From Lantana camara (Eukaryota; Streptophyta; Magnoliopsida; Lamiales; Verbenaceae), in contig CM074855.1 in the NCBI GenBank assembly GCA_037501455.1, positions 34,815,001-34,879,000 on the forward strand: DNA of 64,000 bases. Direction: 5' to 3'. Positions 12,001 through 20,728 of the stretch are shown piece after piece. The position numbers were made by a program, and so were the translations under genes. The stretch's first letter is position 1. Each line of letters opens with the position of its first letter. The notes below the pieces were generated by a model. It was not told the DNA's origin and searched no databases. It saw only the letters and a list, made by a program, of their open reading frames with translations.

Positions 12001-12257
12001 ACCCAGGAATTCTGTGCAAGCGGCGGTGGAGCTGAGAGAGAAACTCCTCCCGCGGTGGTGGGAATGGGCAGCGCCGGTGGTGCAGGTGGCGGTGCAGAGG
12101 ATTCAGCTTGTGGAGTCACTCCTGCGGCGGGAGGTGCTCCACCTGCGGCGACGGAAAGAGGTGGTGCTCCACCAGTAGTGGTGGAGGGAAGAATGATATT
12201 TGTATCTTGGGAGGTGTTTTCTCCTCCTCCCATAGCTCCAGATCTCGTTGCAACCAT
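6066..12257 (-). CDS. Gag-pol polyprotein of the Tat-like element
   Basis: Single uninterrupted ORF, 2,063 residues from the ATG at 12257. The frame is open further up to 12416, but that would start inside the LTR and run over the PBS, so I chose MVATRSGAMG. Order (approximate residues): Pro/Gly-rich N-terminus; gag domain 350-480; an unusual zinc-knuckle-like CX2H...HX4C near 595; protease with DSGSS near 770; reverse transcriptase with YVDD near 1214; RNase H 1320-1440; a second RNase H (HTDGSS, NNEAEYEAL, ENERADALS) 1490-1630; integrase with an H-H-C-C finger near 1715-1750 and D, D, E near 1787, 1847 and 1884; C-terminal module with WEGPF near 2022. The second RNase H is the diagnostic Tat-clade domain. 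All catalytic motifs are present and there is no stop or frameshift, so the element looks autonomous. Confidence 0.93.
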   Translation of the reverse strand: MVATRSGAMGGGENTSQDTNIILPSTTTGGAPPLSVAAGGAPPAAGVTPQAESSAPPPAPPALPIPTTAGGVSLSAPPPLAQNSWVHPQMNLGVQGYMMPPPGYTLAPAMMMPPVQPYHAGQLQLPVVVPREIEGVELPPLTTQQLRALYAQCEVQAAQGAWERFHSMYFPSGQATQVAAPLGGQKNFPLREAQAVLRAQPPLPPAREVPPQEGNERPSMGRNKEPTERINENEGDSHVSRRGSRAHKNKQVDVNPDILADVQDQLQGLKDIVGQLSRGRSTQISPSRDERVDARSTRTKDPPPRVPRRKEPEENFGTYEYHPLARGSPLVEEVLMAQAGMAKVPTSINRYDGTTDPAEHLDHFVHLMHLYEHSSHYWAKVFVTSLVGMAQEWYKRLPPRSIHSYEELANAFLNHFNSLKAPVTAPTALYNVVQGKSESLRSFFARFNKEILQVERPSMDFLIPVLFQAVDHKQYVSKKFADAIVERRPGTLMGLREIAESFFALEDMYGTNGPRHHSPARNERPHHERGREVAVKKERPQERRRSPPPPRRFEHIPLTRPNSEVYNLSDKKLFKRPIKMRKTDSLRRSNKYCAFHKQRGHDTDECRQLEAEIQRLVAGGHLKEFVRVLERYDEQCNERTGRRRRSPSRSKSPRGRGPPESSSRRSNKGKAPEQENEPFAVINMIAGGSSGGDSNASRRRYVRSYNQRPAVPKPIYAIQRSSAQRSRENDVIGFDDRDLEHIVTPHGEGITSDCPMVVSLDVHNHVVKRVLVDSGSSVNVLPYSTFLKMKVDLPLEPLKTALIGFGGSEVVPRGQIRLATSFGRAPQRKTLLVTYAVVEIDIPYNIIIGRPALVDFKAIISTYHQKIKFPTSEGVGEVLCNVREAWECYMLSLRKPKAEKTFQIGSTKKSVDFPNLDEDSPARKRAKLNKKKNKKKRGDNGDNPLENIPPGTVGGSSSEGDEPREGEPASGDRLTGKKRALELPRPEVRIEPSEKFLTIELEPGNKDKTTQIGSNLSGPSQIMMIDFLRENKDVFAWKASDLTGIDPSVIVHRLNVDPSFKPIKQKKRDVHGFRKKVIEEEVNKLLKAQYIEPILYPEWLCNVVLVPKSANKWRMCNDFTDLNKACPKDPYPLPRIDQLVDSTAGCELMSMMDAFQGYYQIFMAPEDRPKTSFVVHLGVYCFLVMPFGLKNAGATYQRLVNKMFESEIGRSMEVYVDDMIVKSERQDSHLEDLKRTFSILRQYGMKLNPSKCTFGVQGGKFLGYMVSQRGIEANPEKIKAILEIPSPRNLREVQVLVGKIISLNRFISRSADRNLPFFKILRNARNFAWTEECERALQDMKAYLSSAPLLTKPVEGERLFMYLSVSPEATSAVLIAVRERKHLPVYYLSKTLQGAEKKYLEIEKFAFALINASRRLRPYFQAHSITVLTDQPLKQVLSKPDVSGRLIKWAIELSQFDLCFEPRTAIQAQVVADLLVERFGFEPTIVENEGLWVLHTDGSSTSQGGGVGVALRNPDGIELDFAIKLDFQVTNNEAEYEALVQGLNIAFQNGASRIIAYVDSQLIASQIEGTYEARETTMIQYLDKAREIIGKFKEFHLLQVPRGENERADALSKFASVLEGTSERSVTFLRTEEPLIKERVAAKMIAMIDPNEPCWLDDIVIFLRDGITPTDKVEARKVRNKAPRFALDPEGRLFKKSFQGPPMRCLRPSQAKETLELIHNGSCGNHSGGRILAKKILISGFYWPTVLQDAIEFSRKCPKCQFHSNLPQLPAAQMIPIDVSWPFDQWGIDIVGPLPMATGQRKFVILAVDYFTKWAEAEAVAKITFKVVRDFIWKNIICRYGIPRVLISDNGSQFIAADTREWCSELGIEQRFTSVGHPQSNGQAEVTNRIILQHLKTMLESKKSEWAEELQGALWAYRTTPRAATGETPYALVYGSEAMIPAEIVNESARVGYFEPQLNDGNRSLELDLLDERRDRAWAKIHHYKASVAQQYNKRVKERTFQLGDLVLKKVEVSKHVGKLDPNWEGPFKVIQLRANNTYTLETLQGERLPRPWNACNLRRFYV

Positions 12258-12329
12258 GGCTGTTAAGGATAAGGATGTGCTTGTTTTTCTACCAACAAAA
12301 AGAAAGGAAGAAGATGGAGGACTGGTTTT

Positions 12330-12344
12330 CCACAGACGGCGCCA
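12330..12344 (-). promoter_or_regulatory. Primer binding site of the Tat-like element
   Basis: Four bases after the 5' LTR, the minus strand reads TGGCGCCGTCTGTGG. The first nine bases fit the 3' end of plant tRNA-Asp, a primer used by several plant gypsy lineages. The rest diverges from the full tRNA complement, so the primer identity is tentative. Confidence 0.7.
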
Positions 12345-12348
12345 AAAA

Positions 12349-13215
12349 TGATGGGTTCGGGAATAGATGGATCCGAATCCGATCACTTTACAATTTATAT
12401 CTGTGAAGGAAACCACCGGAGCTTCGTCGGAAATGAGAAAGTGAGTTCAACCTGTTGGGACAAGCACAAGAAAAGTCAGAAGGCCAAGCTGGGGGAACTG
12501 GGGGTGATACCCAGTTTGGCTCTCCGACGCTCAAGTCAGTTCAGTGTATGAAGAAAGGTAAGTTCAGTCACAGTTGCAGTGATGAAGAAAGCTTACTTGT
12601 GTAGAAGATGACTTTGGCTATTTATAGTTGATGGTCAAGGGCCCTTTGGTCATTTGCCTCAAGTGGTCCTGGCCGAATGTTGCCCTAACACGTGGCGCCA
12701 TGAGAAAGAAACCTAGGAGGAATCTTCTGCAAAAGTGGCCGAAAGTTAGTGCTGGCAACAGTGGCAGGTGCGCGGGCATGTACGTTGTGTCAGAGAGCCA
12801 TTTGGGCGGTTGGTGACGAGGGCTTAAGAGCGCGCTCGTGACAACCTTGAGTATTGGAGGCCAAGATATCCGCTGAGGGGAATGAGGGCTCCAGTTCAAA
12901 TGACGAGCCAAAGGAGAGGCCACTCTGAGGGAGTGTGACGCTTGAAGAGGGCTCCTTTGGCACATGGACGTACCAACCGTTCTGCTTGTTGGACGCTCGC
13001 GGGAGTGATAGCGCTCGTTGGGCTTAACTCCCTGAAGTGGGATTGTGTTCGTTGGCTTAACGCTCGTGTGCTGATGGCTGCCCCCTTGGAGATGACTGGC
13101 TTAGCGCATGGCTTAGCGCTTGTGCGCTGATGGGTGCAGCCTTGTGGAGACAGATGTCATCATCTCGGTGATGCCACGTGTCCTGATGTGGAACGATCGT
13201 ATTTTGACCCCATCA
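12349..13215 (-). repeat. 5' LTR of the Tat-like element
   Basis: 867 bp, TGATGGG...CCCATCA, followed at 13216-13220 by the target duplication GATAT. It differs from the other LTR at five positions by eye. Confidence 0.95.
12619..12627 (-). promoter_or_regulatory. TATA box in the 5' LTR
   Basis: Minus strand CTATAAATA, about 270 bp upstream of the LTR end that adjoins the PBS. It would place transcription start near 12590 and drive gag-pol. Motif-based inference. Confidence 0.5.
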
Positions 13216-13220
13216 GATAT

Positions 13221-13535
13221 AACATAAATTAATTTTTAAATTTAACAATTGAAAGACGTTTGTCACGGTGTCTAACGTGAACATGACATGACACCATATG
13301 ATACAATAATATTTAGAATTGTTTGATCATCATAAGAGTGTTAATTTAAAACTATAAACTTTTTATTTATATATGTGAGAGTGTCTATTAGGAAATTAAA
13401 TTTCAATTGAGGCCTCATCACTATATTTACAATTAAAAAATTAAAGTTTTAAATATTTTCAGTTTAATAATTCAATTATTTAAAATAATTAGATAAATCG
13501 TATATTTAATGTGCAACGCACATTGTTTTTACTAG
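13221..13535 (+). mobile_element. Helitron-like 3' end
   Basis: The end of this AT-rich block reads AATGTGC-AAC-GCACATT, a perfect 7-bp stem with a 3-nt loop, then GTTTTTACTAG followed by T. A short hairpin about 10 nt before a terminal CTRR, inserted before T, is the standard 3' end of plant Helitrons. No 5' TC terminus was found. The body may continue leftwards across the Tat-like insertion into 1-538 or beyond. No helicase gene is visible, so it is non-autonomous or truncated. Confidence 0.55.
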
Positions 13536-13677
13536 TATAGTAGTAAAAGTCTATATTATTATTAGAAATAATTACATTGACAAACTTCTCTGGTGAGATT
13601 TGAGGAACTAAAAAAGTTCTCTTTACAAAATATTGACATTGCAAGTGAATTCATCGATTATAATAATTATAATTTTA

Positions 13678-13985
13678 TTTATTAGTATCGAATTTGTTTT
13701 TCCATTATACTAATCGATCAATATTTGCATTTTATGTCTATTACAACTTGCGTAGCGTCAAATATTATAATATATTGGGGAAAGTTTTTATTAGTATCGA
13801 ATTTGTTTTTCCATTATACTAATCGATCAATATTATAATATATTAGGGAAAGTTTTGAAATTTATTAGTATCGAATTTGTTTTTCCATTATACTAATCGA
13901 TCAATATTTGCATTTTATGTCTATTATAACTTGCGTAGCGTCAAATATTATAATATATTGGGGAAAGTTTTTATAATTTTTCAAT
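13678..13985. repeat. Hairpin-bearing direct repeats (X-Y-X-y-X-Y)
   Basis: A module X of about 45 bp occurs at about 13678, 13788 and 13861. It contains inverted arms ATTAGTAT and ATACTAAT around an 18-nt loop (first copy 13681-13688 and 13707-13714). Between copies lies a module Y (GCATTTTATGTCTATTA, CTTGCGTAGCGTCAAAT), complete at about 13722 and 13907 and reduced to its end after the middle X. There is no coding sequence. Confidence 0.8.
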
Positions 13986-14084
13986 CCCTAAAAACATAAA
14001 TTTCTAATTTTAGTATTGAAAACTTATATATATGATGGTTATGGAAGTGTCAGATACCACCAAAATTTCAAAATGATCCCATAT
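13986..14084. other. Short AT-rich spacer before LTR B
   Basis: Non-coding sequence ending AAATGATCCCATAT, directly before the TGTGACGCC that starts the next LTR. No recognisable feature. Confidence 0.6.
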
Positions 14085-14259
14085 TGTGACGCCCCAACTT
14101 TTCGGCCGTACAGGTATGACGTATGTGTTTATTATTTACACATTTAGATTATTTATTTATGTTATTATATGTTTATTATAATGTTATTTTCTATTCTTTG
14201 AATTTTATGAATAATTGTTATGGAATTTTATGTTGAATTCTTGAATGTTATGCGCATAT

Positions 14260-14668
14260 GATTACGAATATGCATCGTTTGCATCCGAATTTAATTCCGA
14301 TTTTCATGAAAACTTGATATGTATGAGATATTGTGTTATGAACAAGTTTTTATGCTCGTTGCATGTTTTCGGGTTCGTTTGTTGAGGTTTTGAATTTATT
14401 TTTGTGAACGGGACCAAAAGGGAGCTAAAGGGAATTTAGCGCATCTTGGGTTCCGGGCAGCATAGGATTATGAATGTGCATCATTTGCATCCGAATTTAA
14501 TTCCGATTTTCATAAAAACTTGATATGCATGAGATATTGTGTTATGAACAAGTTTTTATGCTCGTTTCATGTTTTCGGGTTTGTTTGTTGAGGTTTTGAA
14601 TTTATTTTTGTGAACGGGGACCAAAAGGGGGCTAAAGGGAATTTAGCGCATCTTGGGTTCCGGGTGGT
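14260..14668 (+). repeat. 206-bp tandem duplication inside LTR B
   Basis: Two direct copies, starting at 14260 (GATTACGAATATGCATC) and 14466 (GATTATGAATGTGCATC), both running to GCGCATCTTGGGTTCCGGG. They differ at roughly ten sites, so this duplication is much older than the LTR-level events in the window. Confidence 0.85.
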
Positions 14669-15515
14669 ATAACTTGAGCTCGGGAATTTGTATTCAAATT
14701 CCGTTACCACCCTTGGACTTGTTTCGATGATTCGGATCCAATGGAACTAGTTTCATAACTTTTTAAGCCCGTTTGAACCTCCGAAATCTATCCGAACCGA
14801 ACAGCTGGCACCAGTTAGCACTATCCTACCCGTTTTGACCATATCCGACCGGTTTGACCCCAAATAACACAAGACTTGAACCATTTTTCTCCCAACTTGA
14901 TTCTTATTCAGTTTTCGAGCCCCAATTTCGAACAACAACACAACCAAGCAACGAAAAGAAGCTCAAAGCAAGAACAAGAGAACCATCCAGTCACTATTCA
15001 CCATTGAAGGTTTTTGACCTCATACCTTAACCAATCTTCATCCAATTCAAAAGTTGAGCCTAGATTCTTATTCTCCATCCTCTTGTGCTTCTTTTCATCC
15101 ATTATTTGCTGAATTTGAGCTTGTATTGATTGAGTTATGGATCATGTAATGATTAGTGTGAATAGTAAGGGTTTTATGTTCATTTGATGATTCAAGCATG
15201 TTTCCTTGTGATTTCTTTGGGTTGAATGAATGATAAGTGATCCTTAGACATCCTTTTATACTTATGTAGACTTTTATTGAATGGTAGTTGGGGATTTATG
15301 AGGTTGCCATTAATGAACTTTGAATGAAAAATGAAGACATGAACCTCTTGCACTTGTGTCTAATTATGGCTCGATTTTGGGGAGTTTTTGTGCATGATTT
15401 CCTGCATTTTTATTGGCCTAAACTTACCTTAACTTTTCCCTTTGTTGCTGCTTTGGTATGGATATGTATGCAGGGGAAGATCAGGGTTGAACCACGCACG
15501 ATTCAGCCCAGGAGT

Positions 15516-15676
15516 GCCCTAACGGACGTTAGGGCATGCAGGCGAGCAACGGACGTAACAGGTATTAACTCCATTTCCTTACCTCCTGACCCTCCTAACA
15601 GGGGTTAGGGGCTACTGACCTTGGTAACGACGGTTAGTGCCCTAGAGAAGGGAATAGGGCTAAAGGGCGTTAGCCC
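15516..15676 (+). repeat. Palindrome cluster in LTR B
   Basis: Contains a perfect 9-bp inverted repeat GCCCTAACG / CGTTAGGGC with a 2-nt loop at 15516-15535, and GGGCTAA / TTAGCCC with a 6-nt loop at 15657-15676. Degenerate relatives lie between them (AACGGACGTAACAGG, CTAACAGGGGTTAGGG, GGTAACGACGGTTAG). All share CTAAC/GTTAG arms. Confidence 0.7.
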
Positions 15677-17085
15677 CACCCTTGGGTCCATATATATTGT
15701 ATTCTTATTTCTTTGCTTTTTTTATTTAATCGCTTGCCTCATTTATAACTTATATGCATTGTAAACATGTTGATATATGTGTTTTGATTGTTGTATGAAG
15801 ATTATGGATCATTTTGATATGATTTATGGAAGATATGAAAACGAATGAACATGATACCTTCATGTATTGAATGAATTGCTCGTTTATGTGTCTCTAAGGC
15901 ATTAATTGTGCACATGAACATCTTCATAACATGATTTTATCTCTTATGCATCACATATCATGTTCATGGCGTTTTTGTGCGTCGTTTGTGGTCATATTAA
16001 GTCTTACACCACTTCTTTTGCACAGATCTTGGTCCGGACGGAGATGAGACTGGTCAGTGAGGTTCCTATGTCGTTCCTTTTGCTTTCAAGGTGGGTTTCT
16101 CTTCTATTAGATAAATTGACCCGATATACCCAATGTGCAAAGTTTTTTAGCCAACTTATTATATGTATATATCGAGTCTTTTCAAGAGTAAATGTTTTAA
16201 CGTAAAGCCTTCTCTTTAATGTATCCCTACCTAACGTTTTGGCGAGATTGAATGAATGCACTGAATGGGGTACCGTGAACCCCGTATGCTAGTTCCACTA
16301 AAACTACGACGATACCGGTCCTCACTAGGAGATTAGCGAGGAATAGGAACTGGGCTCTTGGGGATTCATGTACCCCATTAGCCATAATGAATTGGTGGCC
16401 CGGTCTTGCAAACCCATCCACGAACCGGAGAAAAAAAAGTGTAAATGATCGATTGAATGTGCACAAAAGATTATGCGTGTGATAACTAATGAACAATGTC
16501 AATGGTTACACAAGGTGAAGGTTGGATACTTAGCCCTCTCGTCGGGCTCACGAATGACCTAATGAATGAATATGAATGTCGTAATCTCGTGCATTGCTTT
16601 TATTAATTTTCACCCTGTAGCACCCGGAACGCCGAGATGCCACACCCCCACACTATAGCTCAGTCCACATATGAAATGGATGATCCGTACATGAACTAAG
16701 TGTTGGAAAACACGAATCAGAAAGCAGCGGAATTTAAAAAATTTTCCCAACAAAAGGACCTTGAACTCGCAATCGTGCAACCAAATTCGTAATGATAGAA
16801 AACTTACTTTTCTTTTATTCTTTCTTGAAGCGTTTCAAGCCACCCAAGAACGCTCTTCTCGCGGCTTGATCCCCTCTCCTTGGTAAAGCTCGAATCTTCA
16901 AACTTCTAACTTGAAGTCTCTAGAGAAAGTCCACCAACTTGATCACAATCTAACTAGTAAGGATGCTAGTTCTCTAGTTAGTGTTTAGGCTTAACCTAGG
17001 GTTTAATTTAATCTTGGAGAAAGGAAGGTGTTCAACACATGAACCAAGAATTGTCAATTAGCTCCATAAGGAGCTCGAGCTCCCC

Positions 17086-17094
17086 TATTTATAG
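17086..17094 (-). promoter_or_regulatory. Copia LTR TATA box (3' LTR copy)
   Basis: Minus strand CTATAAATA, set between short GC-rich flanks and next to an inverted GAGCTCGAGCTC. The functional copy is the equivalent site in the 5' LTR near 24680. Confidence 0.5.
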
Positions 17095-17420
17095 AGGGGG
17101 AGTGTCGAAATTCCTAGTCCTTTATGGGCTAGGATTTTGGTCCCTCTCTCCTATTACTTGATCATCAAGTATTTTCCAACTTTGACTTTGAATTCTAATT
17201 GAAGTCAACTTTTAAGAGAGCTAAAAATATCCAAACTATTTTTGGATAATTTTATACTTTATTTATTATAAAATAAATAACTTATTTTTATCTAATTAAT
17301 TAATTCGTAATTAATTAACTAGATTATTTTCTCCAAAATAAGACTTTCTTTTTAATTCAAAATTAAACCAAAGTCTATTAAATAATTAACAACTTAATTA
17401 TTTAATATCCAATTAAATAG

Positions 17421-17494
17421 TCACGTGTGGCACACGTGTCATAGTGACACGTGTCCAGTCACATGACCCACACGTGTGGTTTCACACGTGTGGA
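17421..17494 (-). promoter_or_regulatory. G-box (ACGTG) cluster in the copia LTR
   Basis: Five ACGTG/CACGT cores in about 75 bp, including the perfect palindrome CCACACGTGTGG. The cluster lies about 330 bp upstream of the TATA box in the element's orientation, where U3 enhancers are expected. ACGTG cores are bound by plant bZIP and bHLH factors. The cluster also occurs at 25013-25087, 51238-51312 and 59423-59481, and in the divergent solo LTR at 32803-32832. Confidence 0.6.
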
Positions 17495-18638
17495 ACCCTC
17501 TAGGCTCGATTAACTCGTTTAATCATTTTAAAGCCTCAACTCATGTAACCAAGTTGTTGTGTGTGACCCTCTAGGTTCTCAATTCAATTAGCAGTGACCC
17601 CAATTAATTAATTCACTAATTAATTAATCAGTCCACAGATTAAACAACCATAGTCTAGCAACAGGTGTTTAACCCCTAGCTGAATTGGAATGTTCGGATT
17701 CGACAGAACCTTTAAGTCATTGATTCATGTGAGATACAATCCTCCTACTTACTATCTCTCAACCAAGATCTAGGGCAAGGGAATAATCAGAACCCTAATA
17801 ATCTGGTCTTAAAGCTAAGTGCATTTCATATCCATTTGATCTCAATCCAAGAAACACTTTTCTTGATGTCTTGATCTACTGCCTTGGCCAAGGACTCCAT
17901 ATGGCATATGAATGACTTACACAATAAGAGATCACCTTGCATATGCAAGTGTTGGTCCTTTCTTGATTCTCATTCACTTTCATGAATCACTTGTGCAGCC
18001 CCAGCATAAGCCTTGAATCAGTTGTCTAAGGCGACACCCTTTAAAGCTTATACCAAAGACTACAGAGTTAACTCATAAAGTAACATGGAACCTCAAGTCT
18101 AAGGATCAATTAATCACATCAATGACTCGTGAGATATTTCCTAATCTGGAAGTTTCCATTTCTTGAAATAGAAACTTCCTTTCCCATTTAGGAATGTTCT
18201 CACACGGGGCACCTCAGTGAACTTACTTATTAAAGTAAGCACCCTCATGTATCACGCACGTATCAACTATACACTTTCCACCTCCATGAAACAAGGTGGT
18301 CCTTCTTAAGGGCGTGATCCCACAAGCAAGCCTTGGAGGAGTCAGGTTGACACTCCCACTGTCTGTAGGACTCATCGGCTTGGAGTATTTTACTAATCAT
18401 GACTTATGTGATATAGGGCTCGTTTCATGAACCATTTCACCTAAATGGTAGTGTCCTAAAGTCATCAGGATTAGGGGAGTTCTCATACATGCACAGATAA
18501 AGTAAACGCATACCAAACAAGAGCATATAAAGAAGTGTTGCCTCAATTCGTTATTTCATTCAAAGATTGTCTGTGATTACAATAAGGAAAAGCACAAAGC
18601 GGATATACAATCGGCTTTCTAGGGCACTATTCCTAACA

Positions 18639-18653
18639 ATCTCCCACTTGCCC
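18639..18653 (-). promoter_or_regulatory. Polypurine tract of copia copy 1
   Basis: Minus strand GGGCAAGTGGGAGAT directly followed by TGTTAGG of the 3' LTR. AAGTGGGAGAT-TGTT is the usual plant copia arrangement. The pol stop codon is only two bases away, at 18655. Confidence 0.85.
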
Positions 18654-18654
18654 G

Positions 18655-20728
18655 TCAAAGCCATTCTAAAGCAACTCTAAGTCCCATCTTCTCAAGATGA
18701 CCTTGGAAAGCTTCTCGACTAAGGGGTTTAGTAAGTGGATCTGCCACGTTCTCTGCTGATGAGACCCTCTCAATTTGCACATCTCCTCTTTTGATAATAT
18801 CACGGATTAGGTGATACTTCCTCATAATGTGCTTGGTCCGTTGGTGAGATCTTGGTTCTCTTGCTTGAGCAACCGCCCCAGTGTTGTCACAAAACACAGT
18901 AATGGGGTCTTTCATGCTAGGAACAACATTCAACTCTTGAATGAAGTTTCTAATCCAAACACCTTCCTTAGCTGCATCATTTGCAGCTAAGTATTCGGCC
19001 TCAGTGGTCGAATCTGCAGTGGTAGTTTGCTTAGAACTCTTCCAACTCACTGCTCCGCCGTTTAGGCAGAAAATGTATCCTGACATTGACTTAACTGCAG
19101 TGGATGAAGCCAAACGCTTTGACTGATTCATCAAATCGAATGTTCCAATTCCTAGAAGCCTGTTTCAATCCATAGATTGATCTTTGGAGTTTGCAAACCT
19201 TTTGCTCACTCCCACTGAATGTGAAACCTATGGTTTGCTCCATATAAATGTCTTTGCCAATGTCACCATTGAGAAAAGCAGTTTTCACATCCATTTGCCA
19301 TATCTCATAGTCATAATATGCAGCAATGGCAAGCATGATCCGAATAGACTTTTGCATTGCAACTGGTGAAAAGGTTTCATCAAAATCCACGCCGGGTCTC
19401 TGAGTGAATCCTTTTGCAACCAGTCTTGCTTTGTAGGCTGCAATGCTTCCATCAACTCCAAGCTTTCTCTTAAAGATCCATTTGCAACCTATGGGTTTGA
19501 CCCCATCAGGCAAATCTACCAAGGTCCAAACTTGGTTGGAGTTCATGGAATCCATTTCGGATTTCATGGCTTCTATCCACTGTTCAGAGTCAGAATCTGA
19601 AAGTGCCTCCTCATATGTTAAAGGATCATTATCCTTTTGAGAGATTTCATGGAAGAATCCATACCATCTCTCGGGCTGTCTAGGAGTGCGTTCAGAACGC
19701 CTTAGAGGAGGATTTACATGTGTATCGAAATTCGTGATTGGTTGTGGTTGATCAGAGTGGGACGTTTCTTCAGTGGGTGGTATGGGGTCACTTTGTACTT
19801 CTTCTAATTCTATGATCTTGCCTTGCTTTTCTTTAAGGAACGGTTCCTCCAGAAAAGTAGCATTTCTGGAAACAAACACCTTTTGCTCAGATTGATCATA
19901 GAAGTAGTATCCTATGGATTCCTTAGGATAACCTACAAAGTAGTATAAGTTAGAACGAGATTCTAACTTATCTCCCACTGTCCTCTTCACGTAAGCAGGA
20001 CAACCCCAAATTCTTAAGTAAGAATAACTAGGGATTTTACCATGCCACATTTCATATGGCGTTTTAGGGACTGACTTAGAGGGAACTAGATTCAAAATCT
20101 TTGCTGCACTTTCTAGGGCATAACCCCAGAAAGAAGGTGGTAAGTCAGTGAAACTCATCATGGAACGAACCATATCAAGTAGGGTTCGATTCCTTCTCTC
20201 AGAAACTCCATTAAGCTGAGGAGTTCCCGGAGGAGTCCACTGAGAGATAATCCCATTATCTTTGAGATGATTAAGGAATTCTTCACTAAGATACTCGCCT
20301 CCTCGATCAGATCGAAGTGCTTTGATCTTGTGACCAGTTTGGTTCTCAACCTCCTTTTGAAATTCTAAGAATTTCACAAAAGCTTCAGATTTATACTTCA
20401 TTAAGTATACATAACCATACCGACTAAAGTCATCAGTAAAGGTTATGAAATACTGATGATTGTTTCTAGTGCTTACACTGAGCGGTCCACAAACATCAGT
20501 ATGGATCAAATCCAAAACCTTAGTGGCACGTTCCACAGTTCCTTTAAAAGGAACTTTGGACATCTTTCCTTTGAGACAGGATTCGCAAGAAGTCAACTCT
20601 TTGAGATCATTTTCAGAGAATGATCCTAAAGTGTTTATCTTGCTAATTCTGTTCTTGGAAATGTGTCCTAATCTAGCGTGCCATAAGGGAGCTGAAACTT
20701 TGTCATCTCTCTTACGCTTTGTTTCTCG
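18655..20728 (-). pseudogene. Copia pol, copy 1: integrase, partial RT, RNase H
   Basis: Starts in frame directly after the stop codon ending gag-protease. The integrase zinc finger (LWHARLGH, then CESC) and the catalytic D, D, E (HTDVCGP near 20500, RSDRGGEY near 20305, VSERRN near 20195) are intact. RT begins normally (DVKTAFLNG near 19290) but breaks at about 19093-19100: relative to copy 2, 608 bp are missing and a short CTGCAG filler is present. The YVDD site is lost and the frame shifts. The C-terminal part (18655-19134) reads as the end of RNase H (TTEAEYLAAND, DNTGAV, HIDIRYH-like region). The protein cannot be functional. Confidence 0.9.

Larger units (their letters stand above)
544..13215 (-). 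mobile_element. Complete Ty3/gypsy LTR retrotransposon, Tat/Retand-like
   Basis: Complete 12.7-kb element read on the minus strand. It has 867-bp LTRs at both ends, terminal TGATGGG/CCCATCA, and a 5-bp target duplication GATAT at 539-543 and 13216-13220. Order in its own orientation: 5' LTR (12349-13215), PBS, gag-PR-RT-RNaseH-second RNaseH-IN, a spacer with two tandem arrays, a gene on the opposite strand, polypurine tract, 3' LTR (544-1410). The second RNase H domain, the long pol-to-3'LTR spacer with tandem repeats and an antisense ORF are known traits of the plant Tat clade (Retand, Grande, Ogre relatives). The LTRs differ at five sites that I see and show no indels, so the insertion is recent. 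Confidence 0.93.
16701..18638 (-). repeat. 3' LTR of copia copy 1
   Basis: 1,938 bp. Besides four differences from the other LTR that are also present in copy 2, it carries four substitutions private to it (near 17196, 17954, 18328 and 18445). Confidence 0.95.

Noticed and set aside
15516..15676. Telomere-like CCCTAA/TTAGGG words
   Set aside because: They occur as inverted arms of palindromes, not as a tandem heptamer array.
15324..16502. ORFs of 81-94 codons in LTR B, repeated at 49141-50319
   Set aside because: They lie inside an LTR, and the repetition is explained by the duplication. No recognisable domain.
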